Shown: positions 23,222 through 31,214 of the stretch, piece after piece
Layout of the letters: every line of letters begins with the position of its first letter
Numbering within the stretch: position 1 is the stretch's first letter
NCBI GenBank assembly: GCA_023405135.1
Contig: JAEXYZ010000021.1
Span: 1-33,508 of the forward strand
DNA length: 33,508 nucleotides
Reading direction: 5' to 3'
DNA from: Bacillota bacterium
GTDB taxonomy: Bacteria > Bacillota > Bacilli > Bacillales_A > Planococcaceae
The notes under the pieces: model-generated
What the model was told of the DNA's origin: nothing
Database searches by the model: none
The model's input: the letters and a program-made list of their open reading frames with translations, nothing else
Translations under genes and position numbers: made by a program

Positions 23222-24235
23222 TTAAAGTAAATTATCGATTTCTCGTTTTTTCATTCGAATCATCAGTTCATCAACTGCTACTTTTGGTTCTTTATGGTTA
23301 AATAAAACATTGTATAGTGCAGTTGTAATTGGCATAGGCACATCATATTTTTCTGATAGTTGATATGCTGCCTTCGTCGTTCTAACACCTTCTACAACCA
23401 TTCCCATTTGCTGAAGGACTTCATCTAATTTTAAACCTTTACCAAGCATATTGCCTGCTCTCCAGTTACGGGAATGAACGCTTGTACAAGTTACAATTAA
23501 ATCGCCCATACCTGTTAAACCAGAAAATGTAAATGGATTGCCACCCATTTTCACACCGAGTCGAGTAATTTCAGCTAACCCGCGTGTAATAAGTGCTGCT
23601 TTAGCATTATCTCCATAATTTAAGCCATCTGAAATTCCCGCAGCTAAGGCAATAACATTTTTTAATGCTCCTCCAAGCTCAACACCAATTACATCGTCAC
23701 TTGTATAAACTCGGAAGTAACCGTTCATAAATAAATCTTGTACTTTTTCAGCAGCCTCTAAATTTTTACAAGCTGCTGTAATTGTCGTTGGATGTCCAAG
23801 AACGACTTCTTCTGCATGACTTGGCCCTGATAAAACGACGATATCGTTAATGACATCCGGTGAAAGACTTTCCTCTAATATTTCTGAAATACGCAATAAA
23901 GAGTCAGGTTCTATCCCTTTTGATACATGAACAAATAATACTTTCTTATTTAAGAAGGTCATCATTTTTTCACATACTTCTCTAATTGCTTTCGTTGGTA
24001 CTGCCACGACAATCGTACTTGAATGGTAAACTGCCTCTTCTAAATTGCTTGTAGCTTTTAAAAGATCTGGCAATTTTGTTTCAGGCAAATACTTTTTATT
24101 CGTACGTTGTTCATTTATTTCTTTCGCTTGGTCTTCACGATGAGTCCAAACGACAGTATTATGGCCATTTTCAGCTAAAACAATTGCTAAAGCTGTTCCC
24201 CAGGAGCCTGCACCTAATACCGTTACATTTTCCAT
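23222..24235 (-). CDS. gpsA: Glycerol-3-phosphate dehydrogenase [NAD(P)+]
   Basis: Reduces dihydroxyacetone phosphate to sn-glycerol 3-phosphate, the backbone for membrane phospholipids. 337 aa. N-terminal Rossmann motif GAGSWGTALA (residues 8-17); VSKGIEPDSLLRISE; the catalytic lysine in ELGGALKNVIALAAGISDG (about 185-203); GLTGMGDLIVTCTS and SRNWRAGNMLGKG. ATG 24235 has GGGG 7 bases upstream. It follows der by 21 bases, as in B. subtilis. Confidence 0.97.
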   Translation of the reverse strand: MENVTVLGAGSWGTALAIVLAENGHNTVVWTHREDQAKEINEQRTNKKYLPETKLPDLLKATSNLEEAVYHSSTIVVAVPTKAIREVCEKMMTFLNKKVLFVHVSKGIEPDSLLRISEILEESLSPDVINDIVVLSGPSHAEEVVLGHPTTITAACKNLEAAEKVQDLFMNGYFRVYTSDDVIGVELGGALKNVIALAAGISDGLNYGDNAKAALITRGLAEITRLGVKMGGNPFTFSGLTGMGDLIVTCTSVHSRNWRAGNMLGKGLKLDEVLQQMGMVVEGVRTTKAAYQLSEKYDVPMPITTALYNVLFNHKEPKVAVDELMIRMKKREIDNLL

Positions 24236-24256
24236 TAAACTTCCCCCTTACATTGA

Positions 24257-25567
24257 CTAGTCACGAGCTCGTGCAATTAAACGAATTGGCGTGCCTTCAA
24301 AGTCAAAGGTTTCACGTATACGATTCTCAAGAAAACGCTCATAAGAGAAATGCATCAGTTCAGGTTCGTTAACAAATGTAACGAAAGTAGGTGGTTTGAC
24401 TGCAACTTGTGTCGTGTAGTAAATACGTAGACGTCTACCTTTATCTGTTGGTGCTGGGTTACGAGCAATTGCATCTTCAATCACTTCATTTAAGATTGAT
24501 GATTGGATACGCATTGCATGGTTTTCACTAACACGCTGTACAATCCCTAAAATTTGATGTACACGTTGTTTTGTTTTTGCAGATACAAAAATAATCGGTG
24601 CATAATCTAAAAATAAAAAATGCTCTCTTATTTGTTGTGTATAATGGTTCATCGTTTTTTCATCTTTTTCGACAGCATCCCATTTATTAACTACGATAAT
24701 AACTGCTTTACCAGCTTCATGAGCATAGCCAGCAATTTTCTTATCCTGTTCTTGGATACCTTCCTCTCCGTTTAACACAACTAACACAACATCTGAACGT
24801 TCAATCGCTCTCAATGCTCGTAGTACAGAATATTTTTCAGTTGTTTCATACACTTTCCCTTTTTTACGCATTCCCGCAGTATCAATAATGACATATTCTT
24901 GTCCATCATATGAGTACGGTGTATCGATTGCATCACGTGTTGTTCCTGCAACATCACTTACAATTACACGTTCTTGTCCTAAAAAGGCATTTACCAATGA
25001 AGATTTTCCAACATTTGGTCGACCAATTAAACAGAATTTAATCGTATCTTCAGAGTATTGAGGTTCTCCTTCTTTCGGGAAATGCTTTGCACATTCATCA
25101 AGCAAATCTCCAATTCCTAAACCATGAGAACCCGATATAGGGAATGGATCTCCAAATCCTAATGAATAAAAATCATACATCATTTCACGCATATCTGGAT
25201 TATCAATTTTATTTACAGCAAGCACAACAGGTTTCTTAGTTTTGTATAAGATTTTTGCTACTTGTTCGTCCGCTAATGTTACCCCTTCACGACCATTTGT
25301 CATAAAAATAATAACATCCGCTTCTTCAATAGCAATTTCTGCTTGCGCGCGAATTTGCTCTAAAAAAGGTTCATCTCCTATTTCGATTCCACCTGTATCA
25401 ATAATGTTAAATTCATGTGTTAACCAATCTGCCGAACTATAGATGCGGTCACGTGTTACACCTGGAATGTCTTCCACGATTGATACCCGTTCTCCGACAA
25501 TACGATTGAATATTGTCGATTTTCCAACGTTCGGACGACCTACGATGGCGATTACTGGTTTTGTCAT
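24257..25567 (-). CDS. der: Ribosome biogenesis GTPase Der
   Basis: Essential double-Era GTPase for 50S subunit maturation (EngA). 436 aa, same as the family norm. Two G domains are seen: the first with GRPNVGKST (10-18), DTGG and NKID; the second with GRPNVGKSSL (about 182-191), DTAGMRKKGK and NKWD. The C-terminal KH-like domain follows from about residue 350 (PPTFVTFVNEPELMHFSYERFLENRIR). ATG 25567 has AAGGA 9 bases upstream; a TATAAT box on the minus strand at 25602-25607 may be its promoter. Confidence 0.97.
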   Translation of the reverse strand: MTKPVIAIVGRPNVGKSTIFNRIVGERVSIVEDIPGVTRDRIYSSADWLTHEFNIIDTGGIEIGDEPFLEQIRAQAEIAIEEADVIIFMTNGREGVTLADEQVAKILYKTKKPVVLAVNKIDNPDMREMMYDFYSLGFGDPFPISGSHGLGIGDLLDECAKHFPKEGEPQYSEDTIKFCLIGRPNVGKSSLVNAFLGQERVIVSDVAGTTRDAIDTPYSYDGQEYVIIDTAGMRKKGKVYETTEKYSVLRALRAIERSDVVLVVLNGEEGIQEQDKKIAGYAHEAGKAVIIVVNKWDAVEKDEKTMNHYTQQIREHFLFLDYAPIIFVSAKTKQRVHQILGIVQRVSENHAMRIQSSILNEVIEDAIARNPAPTDKGRRLRIYYTTQVAVKPPTFVTFVNEPELMHFSYERFLENRIRETFDFEGTPIRLIARARD

Positions 25568-25804
25568 CTGTACTTCATCCTTCCAAATTCTTATCTTTTG
25601 TATTATACACGAAATTGTAATTTATATCATTTTTTCACTTCATATTAGAAGAAGTATGCAGTTTTTCTTCCACTTTGTCTTTGTTGAAACTAAAAACGGA
25701 GCATTTCATAGTCTTGGAATATATGGGAAGCTAAGTGAAGTTGAGGTTTTGAGGATGAGTGGAGATGATACATAATTAGCATATAAAGCCATTAAGTTTT
25801 AATC

Positions 25805-25856
25805 TAAAAATAAAAAAGTGAGTAAATAATGTCTAGATAACATTTTACTCACTTTT
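25805..25856 (-). terminator. Terminator of the acyl-CoA synthetase gene
   Basis: Perfect 13-bp stem AAAAGTGAGTAAA (25814-25826) / TTTACTCACTTTT (25844-25856), then a T-rich minus-strand tail. It isolates this gene from der. Confidence 0.88.
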
Positions 25857-25862
25857 CACCTT

Positions 25863-27437
25863 TTAAACTTCCGCTCTCTCTATATAATTTTTTCGCAAAT
25901 GAACTTTTTGAATCTTTCCAGATGCCGTTTTTGGTAATTCATCGATAAAAGTCACACTCGTAACAGCTTTAAAATGAGCCAATTTAGATCGTGTAAAGTC
26001 AATAATATCTTGCTCAGTCAACGTCGCATTTTTACGTAATACAACATAAGCATGTGGCGTTTCTCCCCATTTTTCGTGTGGAATCGCTATAACAGCGGCT
26101 TCTAAAATATCAGGATGATCATAAAGAACACTTTCTACCTCAATAGAGGAAATATTTTCTCCTCCACTAATAATAATATCCTTTTTACGATCCGTTATAG
26201 CAACATAGCCTTTTTCATCAATATGTCCCACATCACCGGTATACAGCCAACCATCTTTAATCGTATTCTTAGTTGCTTGCTCGTTTTTCCAATAGCCTTT
26301 CATTACACCATTCCCTCGAACAATTACCTCACCAACTGTCACACCATCATGAGGTACTTCATCTCCAAAATCATCTACCACTTTTACCTTCGTACCAATC
26401 ATTGGTGTACCAGCTTTTGCCTTTAACTGATATTTTTCGTCATCCGATAAATCGTTATATTGAGGAAGGATACGTGATATCGTACTTAATGGTGATGATT
26501 CGGTCATACCATAAACTTGTATAAACTCCCAGCCAATCTCTTTTTCTATTTTTTCAACGAAAGTTACTGGTGGTGCAGATCCTGCGATGATGACACGAAG
26601 CTCATCAGATAATGGTGGATGATGTTCTTCAAAGTATTGAATCAAGGAATTTAATACAGTTGGAGCCATGTGGATTACGGAAATATTATGTTTTGAAATC
26701 GCATGGAAAATTGCCTCTGGTGTAGCTTTTCTTAAAAATACTTGAGTGGACCCATTAGCTGTATAGTAAAATGGCGAACCCCATCCATTTACATGGAACA
26801 TTGGCAGTACATGCAAAAGTACATCTTCATCAGTTACACGAATATGATGCATAGCTGAGAGCGCATGTAAATAATTATTACGATGTGTCAGCATTACACC
26901 TTTCGGATCGCCTGTCGTACCACTCGTATAAAGCAAACTTGCGACGTCATTCTCATCTAACTCAACTCGTTGGAACGTGCTATTATCAAATGTTGCAAGC
27001 CATTCGTCATAGCCAAGTTCTGCCGTATTTTCATCTTTATAATGGACAATAATTTGTTGAACTGTTTCTAGCTTTTCTTTAATTGGAACAATTTGATGAT
27101 ATAAATCTTGATCAACTAGTAAAATTTTTGATTCGCTATGATTTAAGATAAATAAATAATCTTCTGGCTTTAATCGAATATTTAGTGGAACCATAATTCC
27201 ACCAACTTGATAAATACCATAAAATCCTTCGAACATTTCAATCGTATTAGACGCTAAATAGGCAACCCGATCCCCTTTTTTCACCCCAAATGATTGTAAG
27301 CCGCGAGACAATTGATTGATACGTTGAGAAATTTGCGCGTATGTAAACGCCCTTTTTTCATCAAATATAGCTTCCTTATCTCCATACAATTCAACAGCCT
27401 TATCCAGAAAGTCTGTTAATATTAACGGTACATTCAT
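25863..27437 (-). CDS. Long-chain fatty-acid/acyl-CoA synthetase (AMP-forming)
   Basis: ATP-dependent ligase of the ANL superfamily that activates a carboxylic acid, probably a fatty acid, to its CoA thioester. 524 aa. Motifs: the P-loop LLYTSGTTGDPKGVMLTH (about residues 166-183), YGMTESSPLS (A5), GWLYTGDVGHID (A7), DRKKDIIISGGENIS (A8) and the C-terminal catalytic Lys in LPKTASGKIQK. Start ATG 27437 is favoured over ATG 27443 because AAAGGGG is then about 9 bases away. It stands alone between der and rpsA with its own promoter and terminator, which is not the B. subtilis arrangement. Exact chain-length preference cannot be read from the sequence. Confidence 0.9.
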   Translation of the reverse strand: MNVPLILTDFLDKAVELYGDKEAIFDEKRAFTYAQISQRINQLSRGLQSFGVKKGDRVAYLASNTIEMFEGFYGIYQVGGIMVPLNIRLKPEDYLFILNHSESKILLVDQDLYHQIVPIKEKLETVQQIIVHYKDENTAELGYDEWLATFDNSTFQRVELDENDVASLLYTSGTTGDPKGVMLTHRNNYLHALSAMHHIRVTDEDVLLHVLPMFHVNGWGSPFYYTANGSTQVFLRKATPEAIFHAISKHNISVIHMAPTVLNSLIQYFEEHHPPLSDELRVIIAGSAPPVTFVEKIEKEIGWEFIQVYGMTESSPLSTISRILPQYNDLSDDEKYQLKAKAGTPMIGTKVKVVDDFGDEVPHDGVTVGEVIVRGNGVMKGYWKNEQATKNTIKDGWLYTGDVGHIDEKGYVAITDRKKDIIISGGENISSIEVESVLYDHPDILEAAVIAIPHEKWGETPHAYVVLRKNATLTEQDIIDFTRSKLAHFKAVTSVTFIDELPKTASGKIQKVHLRKNYIERAEV

Positions 27438-27472
27438 TCCCATACACCCCTTTGCATATTGAAATTACATTA

Positions 27473-27501
27473 ATTTTACAATATCTAGATATTTTTGTCA
27501 T
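27473..27501 (-). promoter_or_regulatory. Promoter with palindromic operator for the acyl-CoA synthetase gene
   Basis: Minus-strand ATGACA (27496-27501), 17-base spacer and TAAAAT (27473-27478). The spacer contains the perfect 14-base palindrome AATATCTAGATATT (27480-27493), well placed for a repressor to block RNA polymerase. It does not match the Bacillus FadR consensus as I know it. Confidence 0.55.
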
Positions 27502-27797
27502 TTATAAGTTTTAAACGGAATATTAGAGAAAATATCCACATTTCACCATTGCCAACATTGTCAATTTGAGACTAAAAATGATATTCCCCCCCCGTTCAGC
27601 TTAGCATTATGCAAGAAAGCCAGTGTAAAAAGCGATCAAAGGTGGGAAACTAGAGAAAATTTTATTTTTTATAGTTAACAATGATTACGTTGCGAAAAAC
27701 AACTATTCATATGTATGCTTACAATGTCATAATAAAAACGCAACCTCAGAAGAAACTTCATAAAGTGCGTTGATTCTATGTATGAAAAAGTTTGAAA

Positions 27798-27899
27798 ATG
27801 GCATTTCATCCTATTTCACACGAAATTACCTATGAATATGGAGGAACATCAACGGATTCGCAATTAATTTCTACCTTGCGGAAAAAAAAATTTCCCTAA
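27798..27899 (+). CDS. Possible small ORF, unrecognised
   Basis: A 33-codon plus-strand frame starting MAFHPISHEITYEYGG and ending just after a run of nine As (27882-27890), where an indel would change frame. Composition looks protein-like, but there is no good Shine-Dalgarno and the product is not recognised. It may be a gene fragment rather than a gene. Confidence 0.2.
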   Translation: MAFHPISHEITYEYGGTSTDSQLISTLRKKKFP

Positions 27900-27961
27900 A
27901 GGGTATTCCTCCCACCTATCAAAATTATATCTTCGAACAAAAGTTAAAAACGAATGTAAGA

Positions 27962-28019
27962 AGGAGCTGCTTCAAAAAGTCAATCTACATCAACTTTTCG
28001 AGCAGCTCCTCCTTTTTCC
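27962..28019 (+). terminator. Long terminator-like inverted repeat downstream of rpsA
   Basis: Arms AGGAGCTGCT (27962-27971) and AGCAGCTCCT (28001-28010) pair fully; a 2-base mismatch follows, then AAAAGT/ACTTTT (27975-27980 and 27993-27998) around a 12-base loop. The plus strand continues into CCTTTTTCC. On the minus strand, where rpsA ends 134 bases away, the tail is poor in T. The GGAGCTGCTTCAAAAAGT arm also resembles insertion-sequence ends. Confidence 0.55.
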
Positions 28020-28152
28020 TTATATGAAAATGTTTCACTTTGTCTACATACTCTTTTTCGAATTGATTCATTTATCTTTCTAATGTCCTTCAATCCTATA
28101 AAATGCTATAGACAGCGTGCACTATTGTAAAAGTTCGTCACTTTAATTTACG

Positions 28153-29298
28153 TTAGTTATTCGTAAACCCTTTTAGTTTATCACCAATGACATCACTGAA
28201 TGAAAATCCTGTGTTTTCTTCTGGAAGTTCATAGTCGAACTCCTCTACTTTATCAGGATTGTTTTGAAGATCTTTTATGCTTAATGACAGACGTCTTTCT
28301 GCCCCATTCACATCTAAAACTTTTACATCTACTTGTTGACCTTCTTTTAATACTTCATGTGGTGTATTAATATGCTTATGGGAAATTTGTGAAATATGCA
28401 CTAATCCCTCAACATTCGGAAATACTTCGACAAATGCACCGAATGAAACTAAACGTTTTACAGTTCCTGTTAAAACAGAACCTTTTGAAACACGTTCTTC
28501 AATGTTCGACCATGGTCCAGGTAACGTATCTTTTATTGATAAAGAAATACGTTCATTTGCAGGGTCGACTGACAATACTTTCACTTTAACAGCTTGCCCT
28601 TCTGATAGTACTGTGCTTACATCTTCAACATGCTCATGGGACACTTGAGATATATGAACTAATCCATCGACACCACCGATATCTATAAAAGCTCCAAATG
28701 GTGCAAGACGTTGAACTGTTCCATCTAGTACATCTCCAGCATGAATTCCTTCAAATACTTTTTTCTTATTATTCGCTTTTTGCTCTTCAACAACTGCACG
28801 ATGAGATAAAATTAAACGGCCTTTTTCTTTATCAAGCTCAGTAATTTTAAATGTTAATGTTTTACCTTTATAGTCTTCAAAATCTTCAACAAAATAATCT
28901 TCTACTAAAGATGCAGGAACGAAGCCACGTACGCCTAAATCAACAACTAGGCCACCTTTCACAACATCCTTTACTTCTGCCTCAAAAATTTCACCTGATG
29001 CAAACTGTGCTTCGAGCTTATCCCAAGCTTTAAGCGCGTCAACTTTGCGTTTTGATAAAACAAAGTTTTCCTCTTCTACTTTTGTGATCATTAGCTCTAG
29101 CTCATCTCCAACTGAAACTACATCAGAAGCTTTTTCAATATGCAAGCTAGAAAGTTCGCTGATTGGGACAATACCATCGAAAGGTGCACCTTCTATAGTA
29201 ACAGTTACTGCTTTATCATCAACTTGAGCAGCAACGCCCTTCACAATATCTCCTTCACGAAATTCTTGGTCTAATCCTAAGTTCATTTCTTCAGACAT
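28153..29298 (-). CDS. rpsA: 30S ribosomal protein S1 homologue
   Basis: RNA-binding protein with four S1 domains, 381 aa, like B. subtilis YpfD (382 aa) and shorter than the six-domain S1 of Gram-negatives. The S1 repeats begin near residues 16, 100, 187 and 272; the last two show the typical GxVxRLxxFGAFVxxxxxxGLVHISQxS pattern. It binds mRNA; whether it is a permanent ribosomal component in Bacillales is doubtful from the known family. ATG 29298 has AAGGAGG 7 bases upstream. Follows cmk, with its own promoter (29330-29358). Confidence 0.95.
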   Translation of the reverse strand: MSEEMNLGLDQEFREGDIVKGVAAQVDDKAVTVTIEGAPFDGIVPISELSSLHIEKASDVVSVGDELELMITKVEEENFVLSKRKVDALKAWDKLEAQFASGEIFEAEVKDVVKGGLVVDLGVRGFVPASLVEDYFVEDFEDYKGKTLTFKITELDKEKGRLILSHRAVVEEQKANNKKKVFEGIHAGDVLDGTVQRLAPFGAFIDIGGVDGLVHISQVSHEHVEDVSTVLSEGQAVKVKVLSVDPANERISLSIKDTLPGPWSNIEERVSKGSVLTGTVKRLVSFGAFVEVFPNVEGLVHISQISHKHINTPHEVLKEGQQVDVKVLDVNGAERRLSLSIKDLQNNPDKVEEFDYELPEENTGFSFSDVIGDKLKGFTNN

Positions 29299-29329
29299 AT
29301 GTAACCCTCCTTCGCATCTTCCAATTTCT

Positions 29330-29358
29330 ATTTTATTCGAAATTGTTCATAAAAACAA
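29330..29358 (-). promoter_or_regulatory. Promoter of rpsA
   Basis: Minus-strand TTGTTT (29353-29358), 17-base spacer, TAAAAT (29330-29335), 32 bases upstream of the ATG. Confidence 0.55.
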
Positions 29359-29424
29359 AAAATTTTCCTTTAATATCAAAAATTTCATATTGTTTTAAAT
29401 GAGAAAGCTTCAAATTAGTGTTGT

Positions 29425-30099
29425 TTATAGCATCTTTTCATTAGCTAATTGCAAAATTGCATTTGCTGCTTCTTCAATTGATAAGCTTGTTGTATCCAAA
29501 TAGATCGCATCCTCTGCTTGAATTAACGGCGATGCTTCTCTTTCACTATCTAGTTTATCTCGAAGGGCTATTTCTTCTTGTAACTTTTCAATCGTTGAAG
29601 GGATACCCCGTTTTTCATTGTCAATAAATCGTCTTCTTGCTCTTTCTTCCACAGAAGCAGACATAAAGATTTTTAGTTCTGCATCTTTTAGTACATGTGT
29701 TGCAATATCTCGTCCATCCATTACAATGCCACCCTTTGCAGCAAGTTCCTGTTGTTTTGCAACGAGAATTTCACGAATGTTGGCATGAGCAGCAACCTGA
29801 CTAACATTTGCCGTTACTTCATTTGATCGGATTGCTTGTGTAACTTCCTCACCGTCTATAAATACAAGTTGTCCATTTTGAGAAGGTTTTAAAATGATTG
29901 ATGTATTTAATAACATTTTTTCTAAAGATTCAGCATCACTTAATTCTATGTTTTGTTTCAAAGCTTTATACGTAACGGCTCTATACATTGCTCCTGTATC
30001 AATATATGTGAAGCCTAAATTTTCTGCAACAATTTTTGCAATGGTACTTTTTCCAGCACCCGCTGGACCATCGATTGCGATTTGAATTTTTTTAACCAT
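29425..30099 (-). CDS. cmk: Cytidylate kinase
   Basis: Phosphorylates CMP and dCMP with ATP, recycling pyrimidine nucleotides. 224 aa from the chosen start, the same as B. subtilis Cmk. P-loop IDGPAGAGKSTIAKIVAE (about residues 8-25), DTGAMYRAVTYKAL, VMDGRDIATHVL and the lid RARRRFIDNEKRG are diagnostic. The start is ATG 30099 (GTAGGG upstream). A longer frame reaches 30132, but that would place the first codons within the probable -10 box at 30123-30128. Confidence 0.96.
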   Translation of the reverse strand: MVKKIQIAIDGPAGAGKSTIAKIVAENLGFTYIDTGAMYRAVTYKALKQNIELSDAESLEKMLLNTSIILKPSQNGQLVFIDGEEVTQAIRSNEVTANVSQVAAHANIREILVAKQQELAAKGGIVMDGRDIATHVLKDAELKIFMSASVEERARRRFIDNEKRGIPSTIEKLQEEIALRDKLDSEREASPLIQAEDAIYLDTTSLSIEEAANAILQLANEKML

Positions 30100-30122
30100 G
30101 AAAATCCCTACTTTCCTTGCAC

Positions 30123-30131
30123 ATTGTATCA
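30123..30131 (-). promoter_or_regulatory. Extended -10 promoter of cmk
   Basis: Minus-strand TGATACAAT (TGN + TACAAT), with no clear -35. It would give a leader of about 17 bases to ATG 30099. Confidence 0.45.
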
Positions 30132-30343
30132 TATTTATAGACTAATTTCTTTTTTGAGGATATGAACAATAAACAAGAGCTCACTTAGCCCGAAAGCTGC
30201 CTGTATTACGTGACAAGTGCTTTTTTAAAAAAATTTTTTTCGATAAAAAATAAATTTGCCCATTTAGAAAGCGTGATACGATAGGTTAGGTATGGATGGT
30301 ATTGGTTCAACATTGTTCAAAAAATTATCCTTATATAATTCAA
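30132..30343. other. Spacer between cmk promoter and ypfA terminator
   Basis: The cmk-ypfA gap (30100-30476) is 377 bases. Beyond the cmk promoter and ypfA terminator I see only AT-rich sequence here with T and A tracts near 30220-30250 and no supported feature. Confidence 0.6.
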
Positions 30344-30383
30344 TAAAAAAGAGCCGCCCGATAAATTATTTTAGGACGGCCCC
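30344..30383 (-). terminator. Terminator of ypfA
   Basis: Minus-strand stem of 10 pairs including G-U wobbles (GGGGCCGTCC at 30374-30383 with GGGCGGCTC at 30351-30360), followed by T6. It lies 94 bases past the ypfA stop; a small CGAG/CTCG hairpin lies between. Confidence 0.8.
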
Positions 30384-30476
30384 TTCATCACGAGGTAGTC
30401 TCGATTTTATAGACACCACCGGATTCCATTTAATTGGAGAGTAGTTGTTCAGAATTTATCTGGACATCTCAATTAT

Positions 30477-31133
30477 TTACGCCATATATGCATCAGTTTT
30501 CCGTCGAATCATTAGTTGACGTTCGAAGCAAAAGCGAACGATATATTGCTTATCAATATTATCCATCTCTATAAATTGAATCGAAGCAAAATTTCGGTTA
30601 TTCTTTTCAAAAATCCGAATTACTTTCGCATCGGTTTTTACATAGCGAATATCTCCATTTGAAAATGGTAACACAATTGTTAAATGAATTTCATCCCCAT
30701 CTTTAAATGGAACATCGGATTTTAATATAAGGGCAATACCACCTGCACTAATATCTTCTGTCGTGAACTGATAAAAAATATTGTTGTACTCAACTGCAAC
30801 ATCGACAGGAGTTGTAACTCGTACAAATTCACGTCTTTGAATTTTTACAAACTCTTCATCAGGTGGACATGATAACATAATAATTGGAATGTTATCCATT
30901 TTACGTCCTAATACTTCAGTATTGAAAGCAAATGTTCCCTTGTCTTCAGTACTAAACGTGGCACGGAATTGAGCACCCTCCACTAAAAATGCGGTTTTTT
31001 TCGTTTCGGTATTTATCGGATAGTCAATACATAGAATATTGCCAACTTGCTCGACAACCTTACAATGAAATTTTTCTACTCGATCAGTATAGGTTGGTTC
31101 TAATGTTAATGGAGTCCCGATTTTTAGTTGCAT
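30477..31133 (-). CDS. ypfA: PilZ-domain c-di-GMP receptor (YpfA/MotI-like)
   Basis: Predicted cyclic-di-GMP-binding protein; the B. subtilis orthologue (YpfA, also called DgrA/MotI) slows flagellar motility when bound. About 218 aa. An N-terminal YcgR-type domain (to about 95) is followed by a PilZ domain with both ligand motifs: QRREFVR (RxxxR type, about 102-108) and DISAGG (about 129-134). Start ATG 31133 has GAGG 8 bases upstream; the six extra codons of the longer frame (TTG 31151) contain that Shine-Dalgarno. Lies between ypeB and cmk, the conserved position. Target is inferred from the orthologue. Confidence 0.92.
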   Translation of the reverse strand: MQLKIGTPLTLEPTYTDRVEKFHCKVVEQVGNILCIDYPINTETKKTAFLVEGAQFRATFSTEDKGTFAFNTEVLGRKMDNIPIIMLSCPPDEEFVKIQRREFVRVTTPVDVAVEYNNIFYQFTTEDISAGGIALILKSDVPFKDGDEIHLTIVLPFSNGDIRYVKTDAKVIRIFEKNNRNFASIQFIEMDNIDKQYIVRFCFERQLMIRRKTDAYMA

Positions 31134-31214
31134 AAGTCTCGCCTCGCACAATAATGATAGTTCTATTATTGCACGAAACGGTTGTTTTTTCTAGAACTTT
31201 TGCATTATTTGGAA

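Larger units (their letters stand above)
27502..28152. other. Gene-poor region between the acyl-CoA synthetase gene and rpsA
   Basis: About 650 bases. It holds a C8 tract near 27585-27595, a 33-codon plus-strand ORF (27798-27899) and a long terminator-like hairpin (27962-28019). After the ORF, two other plus-strand frames stay open for several dozen codons, which could be debris of an older gene. I recognise no protein family here. Confidence 0.5.

Noticed and set aside
25443..25775. 110-codon plus-strand frame opposite the start of der
   Set aside because: Most of it is the antisense of the conserved Der G1 region; the free tail has no Shine-Dalgarno and no recognisable motif.
27585..27595. 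C8 homopolymer in the acyl-CoA synthetase/rpsA gap
   Set aside because: Not within a reading frame or promoter, so there is no reason to call it a phase-variable switch.
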